A stretch of DNA of 49,854 nucleotides from an uncultured Collinsella sp. (GCA_958370325.1 CATXJW010000014.1:1-49854); one strand, 5' to 3'; counted from the stretch's first letter, positions 33,184 through 41,904 are shown. Program-made: numbers and translations. The notes: generated by a model from the sequence alone, not told the origin.

Positions 33184-33699
33184 ATGGAAGACAAGCATCT
33201 GTATCGAGAGACGCAATGGGATGTATCGGCCGAGGAAAGCCGTGCGCACCATGGCCTTGTCGCGATTGGTTTTGCGGTGCTTGCCGTGCTGGTGATTGCC
33301 TTTTGTATCTGGACGTTTGGTGGTCGCGGCGGCGTTGCATGGGAGTTCGAGGCTGATGATAGCCTGCCGATTATGACGATGAAGGTCTCTGGCGGCAATA
33401 CCGTTGCCGCGCCGGGCGACTATTGGTATCCGCGCGATGGATTTGTCCAGCTGCAGCTGAGCGGTGGTTCCATTCCTGGTGAAGAGATCGAGCGCGTGAC
33501 CTTCGATGCGTCGCTTAAGACGCTGTCGGTCGAGCTCAAAGATCAAGGGGATGTGCCCACGACGATGGATATCGCGCTGACGGAATGGCGCCTGGAGCCT
33601 CGGTCGGGTGTCAAGGTGTCCGAGGTGGAGCACGTTAAGGTTACCTACCAAGATGGCTCGACGAGCGAGATTGCAAAGGCCGATGGCTTGGCGGAGTAA
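33184..33699 (+). CDS. Membrane-anchored protein of unknown function
   Basis: 171 residues from ATG 33184, with GGGGAGG five bases upstream; the longer reading runs back through the thiC riboswitch and is rejected. One membrane helix at about 22-44 (GLVAIGFAVLAVLVIAFCIW) follows a short charged cytoplasmic head, and a predicted beta-rich extracellular domain of about 120 residues follows. No family was recognised and there are no conserved Cys. It is divergent from thiC. Confidence 0.75.
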   Translation: MEDKHLYRETQWDVSAEESRAHHGLVAIGFAVLAVLVIAFCIWTFGGRGGVAWEFEADDSLPIMTMKVSGGNTVAAPGDYWYPRDGFVQLQLSGGSIPGEEIERVTFDASLKTLSVELKDQGDVPTTMDIALTEWRLEPRSGVKVSEVEHVKVTYQDGSTSEIAKADGLAE

Positions 33700-33722
33700 C
33701 GGGGGGGGTGGAAACGGCGGGC

Positions 33723-34532
33723 CTATTGTGCCTGCGCGTTCATGAAAACCAGGGTGTTTTCGTCTGAAAGCTCGGGGATGTGACGATAGCCGATGTTGAA
33801 TGCGGTGAGCCCGCTTGCATCCTCGGGCTTGTTTTCTGCCATCCACCGCACCATGGAGCCGCGCGCCTTTTTGCTGGCGGTCGACCGTTGGATGGGCTTC
33901 CCGTTGCGGATACCCTCGCCAAAAAGGCATGTGACGGCCGTGGCGTCGCCCGCGAGATGGGGCAGAACGGCTTTGGCATACTCTACGCTGGCGAGGTTGA
34001 CGATCGTGGTGTTTGAGCCTGCCGGGGCGATAGCCCGCGCGAGCTTGTCGCTCCAAAACGCGTAGAGGTCTGGGGCATCGTCAACGGCGAGCTTCGCGCC
34101 CATTTCCAGCCGATACGGTTCGACGGCATGAAAGGGGCGTACGCATCCGTAAAGGCCCGAGAGGATCCACAGATGGTCTTGCAGCCATGCGAGCTGCGCG
34201 GAATCCATCACCTCGGGCGCCATGCTCTGGTATTGAATGCCGTGATAGGACATGACGGCAGGGGAGAGGTGACGGGCGAGTGCGGGATTGTCGAGATCGC
34301 CGTTTCCCAAGATGGGCCCGAACTCATGCAGGGTGTCGAGGCAAGGCCCCAGCAGTTTGTCACTCACGTTCCATAGCGCCTGCAGACCGCCGCTGCCTTC
34401 ATTCTGCTCGATATCTAGCAGTGCGCGGTGGAGGCGAGCCGTCTCGTGCACAAAAGGTGGAATGCCCAGGACTTCAAAAGCATCCCTGGCCGCGCGCATT
34501 TGCTTGGCGGGCGAAATGATGACCTGCAGCAT
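33723..34532 (-). CDS. yaaA: YaaA family protein (peroxide stress, DUF328)
   Basis: 269 residues from the ATG at 34532, which has GAGGAGAG upstream. The family start LQVIISPAKQM and the motifs LYGCVRPFHAVEPYRLEMGAKL, NLASVEYAKAVLP and ARGSMVRWMAENKPEDASGLTAF are clear. E. coli YaaA lowers free iron under peroxide stress and binds DNA. It is slightly longer than the usual 255-260. It lies on the same strand as the M18 peptidase, separated from it by a long hairpin. Confidence 0.94.
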   Translation of the reverse strand: MLQVIISPAKQMRAARDAFEVLGIPPFVHETARLHRALLDIEQNEGSGGLQALWNVSDKLLGPCLDTLHEFGPILGNGDLDNPALARHLSPAVMSYHGIQYQSMAPEVMDSAQLAWLQDHLWILSGLYGCVRPFHAVEPYRLEMGAKLAVDDAPDLYAFWSDKLARAIAPAGSNTTIVNLASVEYAKAVLPHLAGDATAVTCLFGEGIRNGKPIQRSTASKKARGSMVRWMAENKPEDASGLTAFNIGYRHIPELSDENTLVFMNAQAQ

Positions 34533-34548
34533 GAACTCTCCTCTGCCA

Positions 34549-34622
34549 AAAAGGAAGTTGCGGTGGAATACGGTCTGTTTTGGTCGTTTATGGGCCAGTT
34601 TAGTCCGTATTTCACCGCAACT
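34549..34622 (-). terminator. Long hairpin terminator after the M18 aminopeptidase gene
   Basis: Arms 34556-34573 and 34605-34622 pair over 18 bases with one mismatch around a 31-base loop. On the minus strand the stem runs into TTCCTTTTT. The arms are much longer than most intrinsic terminators in this window. Confidence 0.75.
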
Positions 34623-34635
34623 GATGAAGGGCTGG

Positions 34636-36033
34636 TTAGGCGCGCTCGAGGAAGGCCTTGTAGCCGCGGTAGGCCTCGTAGATATCGGCCTTGTTGGCGA
34701 CCTCCCACAGGGCGTGCATGGACAGGACGGCAACACCGGAGTCGATGACGTTCATGCCGTACTTGGCCATGATGTAGGCGATGGTGCCGCCGCCGCCCGC
34801 GTTGACGCGACCGAGCTCACAGGTCTGGAAGTCCACGCCGGCCTCGTCCATGATGTCGCGGATGAGGGCCACGTACTCGGCGTCGGCGTCGTTAGAGCCG
34901 CCCTTGCCGCGGCTGCCCGTGTACTTGTTAAAGCACAGGCCGCGACCCATAAAGGCTGCGTTCTTGGTCTCGAACTTGCCGGCGTAGCCCGGGTCGAAGC
35001 CGGCGGACACGTCGGAGGAGAGCATGCGGCTGCGGGCGAGTGCGCGGCGCAGGGCCAGCGGGCTGTCCTCGCCGACGAGCGCCATGATCTCGGCGACGGT
35101 GTTCTCGAAGAAGCGGCTCGTCATGCCGGTGGCGCCCACGGAGCCGATCTCCTCCTTGTCGACGATGAGCGTGATGCTCGTGCGCTCGACATCTGCAACA
35201 TTGATCTGAGCGAGCATGGAGGGGTAGGCGCAGACGCGGTCGTCGTGGCCATAGCCCAAGATCATGGAGCGGTCGAGGCCCATGTCGCGGGCCGGGCCGG
35301 CGGGCACGACCTCGATCTCGGCGGAGAGGAAGTCCTCCTCCTCGACGTCGTACTGCTCCTTGAGGATATCCAAGAACATCTGCTTGACGGGCTCCTTGGG
35401 GGCGTCCTTGTCGTCCTCGTCAAACTTGACGGGGCGGCCGCCCACGATCACGTCGAGGATCTCGGCGTCGACAGCGTCCTTGGCGGGCTTGGACATCTGC
35501 TCGCTCGAGAGGTGGATCAGCAGGTCGGAGATGGTAAAGACCGGGTCGTCCGCCTTGTCGCCGATGTTGATGTCGACGGTGGTGCCGTCCTTTTTGCAGA
35601 TGACGCCCACGAGCGCGAGCGGGGAGGCCACCCAGTGGTAGCTCTTGACGCCGCCATAGTAGTGCGTGTCGAGGTAGGCCATGTCGCCGGCCTCGAAGGC
35701 GGGATTCTGCTTAAGGTCCAGGCGCGGCGAGTCCACGTGGGCGCCCAGGATGTTAAAGCCCTGCTCGAGCGGGGCGGTGCCCAGGTTGACGAGCATAAGG
35801 TCCTTGCCGTGGTTGGCGGCGTACACCTTGTCGCCTGCCTTGAGCTCGCGGCCCTCGGCAATCATGGTCTCCAAGTCGACGTATCCCGCCTCCTCGGCCA
35901 TCTTGATGCCGGTCTTGACGCACAAGCGCTCGGTCTTGTTCTCGCTCAAAAACTGCTTATAGCCGCGGCAAAGCTCCTCGAGCTCCTCGATTTGCTGTGG
36001 CGTGTACTTTTTCCATGCGCAGGGACGCTCCAT
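34636..36033 (-). CDS. M18 family aminopeptidase
   Basis: 465 residues from the ATG at 36033, with AAAGGAG seven bases upstream. Dinuclear zinc peptidase of the aspartyl/leucyl aminopeptidase I family. Metal and catalytic regions are ILGAHVDSPRLDLK (His-x-Asp), IVDKEEIGSVGATG (catalytic Glu pair), SSDVSAGFDP (Asp), and the C-terminal SGVAVLSMHALWEVANK (His). Substrate preference cannot be read from sequence. Longer in-frame reading to 36621 runs antisense into polA and is rejected. Confidence 0.95.
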   Translation of the reverse strand: MERPCAWKKYTPQQIEELEELCRGYKQFLSENKTERLCVKTGIKMAEEAGYVDLETMIAEGRELKAGDKVYAANHGKDLMLVNLGTAPLEQGFNILGAHVDSPRLDLKQNPAFEAGDMAYLDTHYYGGVKSYHWVASPLALVGVICKKDGTTVDINIGDKADDPVFTISDLLIHLSSEQMSKPAKDAVDAEILDVIVGGRPVKFDEDDKDAPKEPVKQMFLDILKEQYDVEEEDFLSAEIEVVPAGPARDMGLDRSMILGYGHDDRVCAYPSMLAQINVADVERTSITLIVDKEEIGSVGATGMTSRFFENTVAEIMALVGEDSPLALRRALARSRMLSSDVSAGFDPGYAGKFETKNAAFMGRGLCFNKYTGSRGKGGSNDADAEYVALIRDIMDEAGVDFQTCELGRVNAGGGGTIAYIMAKYGMNVIDSGVAVLSMHALWEVANKADIYEAYRGYKAFLERA

Positions 36034-36199
36034 GACGCAGGCTCCTTTCGGATCGATCGTGCTGGTTGATGTACCGTGAGCCATCGTATCACGCGCGGGC
36101 CCGCGGCGGCAGGGAAGCCTGATGTGCGGTGGCCGTGGGGCAGGGAGCGTGTAAACTGGTGTGAGCAAACTGTGCCCAGCCCAAAGCGAGGTATTCAAT

Positions 36200-38950
36200 A
36201 TGTCTGACAAGCGCCGCACTTTTGCCGTTATCGACGGCAACTCGCTCATGCACCGCGCCTTCCACGCCGTGCCGCCGACCATGAACGCGCCGGATGGTCG
36301 CCCCACCAACGCGATTTTTGGCTTTCTGAACATGTTTCTCAAGATGATCGACGCCTTTAACCCCGACGGTGTGGTCGTGGCGTTTGATAAAGGCAAGCCG
36401 CGCGTGCGCATGGAGATGCTGCCGCAGTACAAGGCGCAGCGCCCGCCCATGGATCCCGACCTGCACGCGCAGTTTCCCATGATCAAGGAGCTGCTCGCCG
36501 CGCTCAACGTGCCGATTCTGCAGTCCGAGGGCTGGGAAGGCGACGATATCCTGGGAACCATGGCGCGCTTGGGTGAGGAGGCCGGCTGCGACATGCTGCT
36601 GGTGACCGGCGACCGCGACATGTATCAGCTCGTGACCGAGCACGTCAACGTGGTCTCGACTCGCAAGGGCCTGTCCGACGTGGCGATCATGACGCCCGAG
36701 AGCGTGGACGATCTGTATCACGGCATCACGCCGGCGCTCGTGCCCGATTTTTACGGTCTGAAGGGCGATACGTCGGACAACATTCCCGGCGTACCGGGCA
36801 TCGGCCCCAAAAAGGCGAGCGCGCTCATCGCGCAGTACGGCAGCCTGGACGAGGTCATCGCACACGCCGACGAGGTCAAGGGCAAGATGGGAGAAAACCT
36901 GCGCGCACACATCGACGACGCGCTGCTGAGTCGTAAGGTGGCGACCATTCGCACCGATGCGCCCGTTGAGCTCGACTTTGACGCGACGTCCTTCCCGGCG
37001 TTTTCTGCCGACGAGGTGTCTGCGGCGCTGGGTACGCTTGGCATTACGGCCATGCAGAACCGTTTCTTGGCGCTGATCGGTGACGAGGGTGGCGCTGCTG
37101 CCGCTGCTAGCACGTTTGAGATGCCCACGATTGAGCGCACCGCTGCCGGCGATGCCGAGGCGCTTGCTGCCGTGGCGTCCGAGGTTGCCCGTGCGATCGA
37201 GGCGGGCGAGTGGGTCGCCGCCGTGGTGGACGACGACAAGGAAGAGGGCGCGCTCTTTGGACTGACGCGCACACTGTGGTTGGCGACGTCCAAGGGCCTG
37301 TTCGCGCTCGAGGAAGCCGATGGCGGCACGCCTGCCGCTGTCGAGGGCTTCAACTTCGTCCACGGCGTGATCGCCGGCGTACTTGCGCGCCTGTTTATGG
37401 AGGGCTGTGTGGCGAGCCCGGATATGAAGGCGCTGCTGCACGAGCTTTCGCCCATCGATTCTTCTGAGCCCGAGCTCATGGACCCGTTGTCAGTCGATTC
37501 CACGCGCATCTTCGATACCGTGGTGGCTGCCTATCTGCTGGATTCCGATCGTTCCGAGTTCGATGAGGCATATCTTGCCGATACGTATTTGCAGATGGCG
37601 TTGCCCGCGGCGCGCGGCGCAGAGGGCGCTGACGCGGACGCTCCGGTGCCTGCTGCCCGTACGGCTGCCCTGACGCTGGCGCTGGTTGCACCGCTGCGTG
37701 ACCGCATGGCCCGCGAGAATGCTGCCAACGTGTTCGATGGTATCGAGATGCCGCTCGTTCCGGTACTTGCCAAGATGGAGCGCGCGGGCATGCTCGTGGA
37801 TCCCGATCGGCTGCGCAGCCTGTCCGAGGGTCTGGCGACCCAGATCACCGAGGTCGAGCGTAGCATTCGTGACCTGGCAGGCGACGAGACCTTTAACATT
37901 GGCAGCCCCATGCAGCTCTCGCACGTGCTGTTTGATGTTATGGGGCTTCCGACCAAGGGCCTCAAAAAGACCAAGCGCGGCTATTATTCGACCAACGCCA
38001 AGGTGCTGAGCGACCTTGCCCGCGACCACGAGATCGTGCGCCTGATCTTGGACTGGCGTGAGAAGTCCAAGATCAAGTCCACCTATCTGGACACGCTAGG
38101 TCCGCTGCGCCGCGGTGACGGGCGTGTGCACACCACGTACAACCAGACCATCACCGCGACGGGGCGTCTGTCTTCGAGCGACCCCAATCTGCAAAACATT
38201 CCGACGCGCTCGGAGCTGGGGCGTACCGTCAAGACGGCGTTTTCGGCAGGCGAGGGAAGCGTCTTTTTGGCGGTGGACTACTCGCAGATTGAGTTGCGTT
38301 TGCTGGCGCATCTTTCGGGAGACGAGCACCTGGTGCGCGCCTTTAACGAGGGTGAGGACTTTCATGCCGAGACGGCCGCGCGCGTGTTTGGCGTGCCGGT
38401 GTCCGAGGTAACGCCCGACCTGCGCAGTCGCGCCAAGGCCGTGAACTTTGGCATCGTGTATGGTCAGCAGGCCTATGGTCTGTCGCAGTCGCTGCATATC
38501 TCGATGGCCGAGGCGCGCGACATGATCGACCGCTACTACGAGGCCTACCCGGGCGTGCGCACGTTCCTCGACAACGTGGTGGCGCGTGCCAAGCAGACGG
38601 GCTACGCCGAGACCATGTACGGCCGTCGTCGCCACATTCCGGAGCTCAAGGCCAAAAATCCGCAACTCCGCGGCTTTGGTGAGCGCACGGCCATGAACCA
38701 TCCCATGCAAGGCACCGCGGCCGATATCATCAAGATTGCCATGGCCTGCGTAAGCCGCCGTCTGGAAGAAGAGGGCTTTGCCGCCCACATGATCCTGCAA
38801 GTGCACGACGAACTGGACTTTGAGTGCCCCGTCAACGAAGTCGAGCGCCTCACCGCCATGGTCCGCGACGTCATGGAACACGTAGTAGACCTCCGCGTAC
38901 CGTTGATCGCCGAAGCCAGCACCGGCATAACCTGGGCCGACGCGAAATAG
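36200..38950 (+). CDS. polA: DNA polymerase I
   Basis: 916 residues from ATG 36200 (GAGG eight bases upstream). Residues 1 to about 295 are the 5' nuclease domain: AVIDGNSLMHRAFHA, LVTGDRDMYQLV and the helix-hairpin-helix GDTSDNIPGVPGIGPKKA. The middle domain (about 330-530) has the 3' exonuclease fold position but no visible DxE catalytic set, so proofreading is probably absent, as in many Gram-positive enzymes. The polymerase domain carries motif A VDYSQIELRLLAHLS, motif B RSRAKAVNFGIVYG and motif C QVHDELDFE. Codon style shifts in the last 100 bases. Confidence 0.97.
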   Translation: MSDKRRTFAVIDGNSLMHRAFHAVPPTMNAPDGRPTNAIFGFLNMFLKMIDAFNPDGVVVAFDKGKPRVRMEMLPQYKAQRPPMDPDLHAQFPMIKELLAALNVPILQSEGWEGDDILGTMARLGEEAGCDMLLVTGDRDMYQLVTEHVNVVSTRKGLSDVAIMTPESVDDLYHGITPALVPDFYGLKGDTSDNIPGVPGIGPKKASALIAQYGSLDEVIAHADEVKGKMGENLRAHIDDALLSRKVATIRTDAPVELDFDATSFPAFSADEVSAALGTLGITAMQNRFLALIGDEGGAAAAASTFEMPTIERTAAGDAEALAAVASEVARAIEAGEWVAAVVDDDKEEGALFGLTRTLWLATSKGLFALEEADGGTPAAVEGFNFVHGVIAGVLARLFMEGCVASPDMKALLHELSPIDSSEPELMDPLSVDSTRIFDTVVAAYLLDSDRSEFDEAYLADTYLQMALPAARGAEGADADAPVPAARTAALTLALVAPLRDRMARENAANVFDGIEMPLVPVLAKMERAGMLVDPDRLRSLSEGLATQITEVERSIRDLAGDETFNIGSPMQLSHVLFDVMGLPTKGLKKTKRGYYSTNAKVLSDLARDHEIVRLILDWREKSKIKSTYLDTLGPLRRGDGRVHTTYNQTITATGRLSSSDPNLQNIPTRSELGRTVKTAFSAGEGSVFLAVDYSQIELRLLAHLSGDEHLVRAFNEGEDFHAETAARVFGVPVSEVTPDLRSRAKAVNFGIVYGQQAYGLSQSLHISMAEARDMIDRYYEAYPGVRTFLDNVVARAKQTGYAETMYGRRRHIPELKAKNPQLRGFGERTAMNHPMQGTAADIIKIAMACVSRRLEEEGFAAHMILQVHDELDFECPVNEVERLTAMVRDVMEHVVDLRVPLIAEASTGITWADAK

Positions 38951-39295
38951 GAAAGCACTCCGTAAGGCAAGCTCGCCCAAGACGCAAGCCCCCACATACT
39001 TAAGATTTGGGACAAACACTACTGATTAATTTGTCCCACAGTAACCAAAACAGAGGGGAGCCCCTTCCAACAAGGGGCTCCCCTCTGCTCAAATCATTTC
39101 AGCTAAGTATCTAGACACTCAAGACGCCATCTTGGCGGGAGGAAAGTAAACCTAGGACCTGGCCGGGCGGCGCGGATTAGTTTTTCGTAGATTCCGCACG
39201 AGCCGGAAAGCACTTAATGTGCTTTCCGAGCGAGCCCAGGACCTGACCGAACGAAAAACTAATCCGCGCCGCCCGGCCAGGTCCGACGAGCCACG
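38951..39295. other. 345-base intergenic block packed with palindromes, no gene
   Basis: Between convergent polA and a HAD gene there is no supported ORF. It contains TGGGACAAA/TTTGTCCCA (39008-39016, 39030-39038), a 15-bp perfect hairpin (39051-39085) and the large nested palindrome beginning near 39123. Confidence 0.8.
39051..39085. terminator. Strong hairpin after polA, probable terminator
   Basis: AGAGGGGAGCCCCTT and AAGGGGCTCCCCTCT form a perfect 15-bp stem with a five-base loop. The T tract is poor on +; on - the stem is followed by GTTTTGG. It probably ends one or both convergent transcripts. Confidence 0.6.
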
Positions 39296-39319
39296 TTACC
39301 GAGCCGCCAGGATGGCGTC
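39123..39319. repeat. Nested 197-base palindrome between polA and HAD phosphatase
   Basis: The core arms 39155-39188 and 39251-39284 are perfect over 34 bases. Inside the 62-base spacer is a second perfect hairpin, GGAAAGCAC-TTAAT-GTGCTTTCC (39205-39227). Outside, 39123-39138 pairs with 39304-39319 (15 of 16), and that right arm is the coding end of the HAD gene. A GGAAAGTAAACC element at 39141-39152 recurs inverted at 24.7 kb. Confidence 0.9.
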
Positions 39320-40123
39320 GATGAGCGTCAGTACGCCCCCGTCGTTGTTGCTCGGAATACGCCACTTGGCATGCGCGTTCATGTGCTCCTCGGCATTGTC
39401 CACGATAAAGCTATGCCCGACGCGCTCCAGCATGGGGATGTCGTTGTACGTATCGCCCACGGCAGCGGCGTCGGCGATATCGATGTCCAGGCGCTCGCAG
39501 AGATGAGCCACGCCCGACCCCTTGTCGACGCCCAGATTCATAAAGTCGATCCACTCGCGGCCCGCATTGGTGACGTAGAGTCGGTCCGAGAATGCCGGGT
39601 TGTAGTCCTCGCGAAACGCCGGCTCGGCATCGTAGGCGGGGAAAAAGATTGAGATCTTATTGGACTCGATATCAAGGCCCTCAAAGGTGTCGACATAGTT
39701 GATCGTGTTGTAGTACACGCTGATCTCGTCGTGGTACTGATGGTCGCGGGCGAGCACATAGAACTCGTCGTAGCAGCACAGGACGGGAACGGCGCGCGGG
39801 TCCTCCGAGGCACGAGCGAGCACCTGCTGATACAGCGACACATCGATGTTGCTCTTATAGATATAACTGCCGCGATAGATGACGCAGGCTCCGTTGTCGG
39901 GACAAAAAGCAAGGCGGTTCTTAATGCTCTCGAACATTTCCTCGAGTTTGGGGGCAGGGCGTCCGCTGGCGGGGCAGAATACAATGCCTGCGTCGGCGAG
40001 CTTGTCCAGGCGCTCATCAAGACCCTGCGGCAACACGCGCTCGTCGGTGAGTAGCGTCTTGTCCATGTCGACGGCGAGAATCTTAATGTTTCCGATATTG
40101 GTGTCCGATTCGTAAGTTTGCAT
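39296..40123 (-). CDS. HAD superfamily phosphatase, Cof/YbjI-like (class IIB)
   Basis: 275 residues. Motif I is AVDMDKTLLTDE with nucleophile Asp, motif II is near CPASGRP, motif III is the Lys of VDKGSGVAHLCE, and motif IV is VGDTYNDIPML. A long cap domain lies between motifs II and III. This places it with Cof-type sugar-phosphate or nucleotide phosphatases; the substrate is not deducible. GAAAGG precedes its ATG. Its 3' end forms one arm of the large palindrome that follows. Confidence 0.92.
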   Translation of the reverse strand: MQTYESDTNIGNIKILAVDMDKTLLTDERVLPQGLDERLDKLADAGIVFCPASGRPAPKLEEMFESIKNRLAFCPDNGACVIYRGSYIYKSNIDVSLYQQVLARASEDPRAVPVLCCYDEFYVLARDHQYHDEISVYYNTINYVDTFEGLDIESNKISIFFPAYDAEPAFREDYNPAFSDRLYVTNAGREWIDFMNLGVDKGSGVAHLCERLDIDIADAAAVGDTYNDIPMLERVGHSFIVDNAEEHMNAHAKWRIPSNNDGGVLTLIDAILAAR

Positions 40124-40266
40124 AAAAGCGCGCCTTTCGTTTCGAAATTGTTTCAGACGTTATAACCATCAACCAGTAACTGAGCGTATTTTCGCAGGAA
40201 TGGAGCGCGTTTGCACTCCAATTCACAAACTAATGAAAAAACTTTTCAGAATTTTGAATTTGTCGC

Positions 40267-40294
40267 TTGCGCAGTGTGCACTTTAGCGTAATAT
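40267..40294 (+). promoter_or_regulatory. Candidate promoter of the argG leader transcript
   Basis: TTGCGC (40267-40272), 16-base spacer, TAATAT (40289-40294). A transcript would start near 40301, about 97 bases before the leader peptide and 377 before argG. Region upstream (40220-40260) is AT-rich and could hold an ArgR-type site, but no clean ARG box was seen. Confidence 0.4.
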
Positions 40295-40397
40295 AGCGAC
40301 CATCGAAAACGGAGACGGAAAAACAACCGCTTACCGAGGAAAAGGTACCGTTTACGATATTAGAATTGCGCCCGGCGATAGGTGAAAGGAGAGGCAG

Positions 40398-40472
40398 ATG
40401 CAGTTCGTAAAGATCATCACTACTGCAGACAATGCCATCCGACGCCAGCGCGCAATTTCCCGACGACGATAA
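40398..40472 (+). CDS. Putative arginine-rich leader peptide of argG-argH
   Basis: A 24-codon ORF with an excellent ribosome site, AAAGGAGAGG, four to six bases before ATG 40398. The peptide is MQFVKIITTADNAI followed by RRQRAISRRR and stop: six Arg in the last ten residues, and the final three codons are all CGA, a codon little used in the neighbouring genes, where CGC and CGT dominate. It lies 205 bases upstream of argG, the arginine biosynthesis gene. Such concentration of the end-product amino acid is the hallmark of ribosome-mediated attenuation. No family match is claimed. Confidence 0.7.
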   Translation: MQFVKIITTADNAIRRQRAISRRR

Positions 40473-40583
40473 CAATCGTCTCTGTCCCCATGGGGCGAAT
40501 TGCCTCAACAGAGTCATTTTGAGGTCGTTGGGTTTTAGCACGATATTGCTGCATGTTTCTAGGGCATGTATGTGCTGATTTTT
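40465..40583 (+). promoter_or_regulatory. Possible attenuator: overlapping hairpins between the Arg leader peptide and argG
   Basis: Four possible stems are visible. A: GACGAT/ATCGTC (40465-40470, 40475-40480) overlaps the last CGA codons. B: CTCTGT/ACAGAG (40480-40485, 40508-40513) shares a base with A. C: CCTCAA/TTGAGG (40503-40508, 40519-40524) excludes B. D: AGCAC/GTGCT (40537-40541, 40572-40576) is followed by ATTTTT. A and C (or B) could be switched by ribosome position. Stem D is weak as a terminator, which is the main doubt. Confidence 0.45.
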
Positions 40584-40677
40584 GCTATTTAACCTGATAT
40601 TGCACGGTATTCGACCTTGAAATGACTTGCAACTGACCGATGTTCTAACTAGCTACCAAGGGCGAAAGGAAACAGCC

Positions 40678-41904
40678 ATGAGCAAGGAAAAAGTCGTTCT
40701 CGCATATTCCGGTGGTCTTGATACATCCGTATGTGTCAAGTGGCTCCAGGACGAGAAGAATCTCGATGTCGTTTGTGTCTGCGGCAACGTGGGCCAGGAG
40801 GAGACCGGTCTGGACGCCAAGAAGCAGAAGGCCCTCGACCTGGGCGTTCTGGATTGCCAGGTGCTCGATCTGCGCGACGAGTTTTCCGATGAGTTCCTGA
40901 CTAAGGCTATCGCCGCAAACTCTATGTACGAGAACAAGTATCCGCTGCTCTCCGCCCTGTCCCGCCCGTTGCTCGCCAAGAAGCTTGTCGAGGTCGCTCA
41001 CGAGTTTGGTGCGACCTACGTCGCTCACGGCTGCACCGGCAAGGGTAACGACCAGGTTCGTTTTGAGGCTGCCGTCAAGGCCCTCGACCCCGAGCTTAAG
41101 GTTGTCGCCCCGGTTCGCGAGTGGGATCTTAAGTGCCGTCCCGACGAGGTCGCCTATGCTCACGCCCACAACGTGCCGGTTCCCGAGGGTGCCAACGACA
41201 ACCCCTATTCCATCGACGACAACCTGTGGGGTCGTGCCATTGAGTGCGGCCACTTGGAGGATCCCTGGAACGAGCCGCTCGACGACGCCTGGGTTATGAC
41301 CAAGAACCCCGAGGACACGCCCGACACCCCGACGTATACCGAGATTGAGTTTGAGTCCGGCAAGCCCGTCGCCGTCGACGGCAAGAAGATGAAGCTCTCC
41401 GAGATCATCATCGCACTCAACAAGATCTCGGGCGACAACGGCTTTGGCCGTCTCGACCTGGTCGAGGACCGTCTGGTGGGCCTTAAGAGCCGCGAGTGCT
41501 ATGAGGTTCCCGGCGCCCTGACGCTCATCACCGCCCACAAGGCACTCGAGGATATCTGCGTCGAGGGCGACCTGCTCAAGACCAAGATTAAGCTCGAGCA
41601 GGATTGGGCCACTGCCGTGTACAACGGCCAGTGGTACAGCCCGCTCAAGAACGCGCTCGACGCCTTTATGGCCGACACCCAGAAGTTCGTGACCGGTACC
41701 GTCCGTCTGAAGTTCTTTAAGGGCAACTGTCATGTCGTCGGCCGCAAGAGCCCCTTCAGCCTCTACGACTACGGTCTGGCTACCTACGACCGCGACACCA
41801 CGTTTGACGAGAAGGCCAGCGCCGGCTTTATCGAGATCGATACGCTGTCGCTCAAGACGTGGGCAAAGGTCCAGGGTCCCAGCTCCGCTGCCGCCCAGGC
41901 CTAA
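40678..41904 (+). CDS. argG: Argininosuccinate synthase
   Basis: 408 residues from ATG 40678 (GAAAGGA upstream). ArgG joins citrulline and aspartate with ATP, the penultimate step of arginine synthesis. Motifs are the ATP loop VVLAYSGGLDTSV, GATYVAHGCTGKGNDQVRFE, NPYSIDDNLWGRAIECG and the C-terminal VTGTVRLKFFKGNCHVVGRKSPFSLYD. The family length is normal. It is preceded by the Arg-rich leader and followed by a terminator, a small ORF and argH. Confidence 0.97.
   Translation: MSKEKVVLAYSGGLDTSVCVKWLQDEKNLDVVCVCGNVGQEETGLDAKKQKALDLGVLDCQVLDLRDEFSDEFLTKAIAANSMYENKYPLLSALSRPLLAKKLVEVAHEFGATYVAHGCTGKGNDQVRFEAAVKALDPELKVVAPVREWDLKCRPDEVAYAHAHNVPVPEGANDNPYSIDDNLWGRAIECGHLEDPWNEPLDDAWVMTKNPEDTPDTPTYTEIEFESGKPVAVDGKKMKLSEIIIALNKISGDNGFGRLDLVEDRLVGLKSRECYEVPGALTLITAHKALEDICVEGDLLKTKIKLEQDWATAVYNGQWYSPLKNALDAFMADTQKFVTGTVRLKFFKGNCHVVGRKSPFSLYDYGLATYDRDTTFDEKASAGFIEIDTLSLKTWAKVQGPSSAAAQA

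Noticed and set aside
34288..36069. 593-residue plus-strand open frame
   Set aside because: Antisense to yaaA and the M18 aminopeptidase, whose catalytic motifs are intact on the minus strand.
40230..40541. 103-residue minus-strand open frame upstream of argG
   Set aside because: It is antisense to the Arg leader and has no ribosome site; the plus-strand reading explains the region better.
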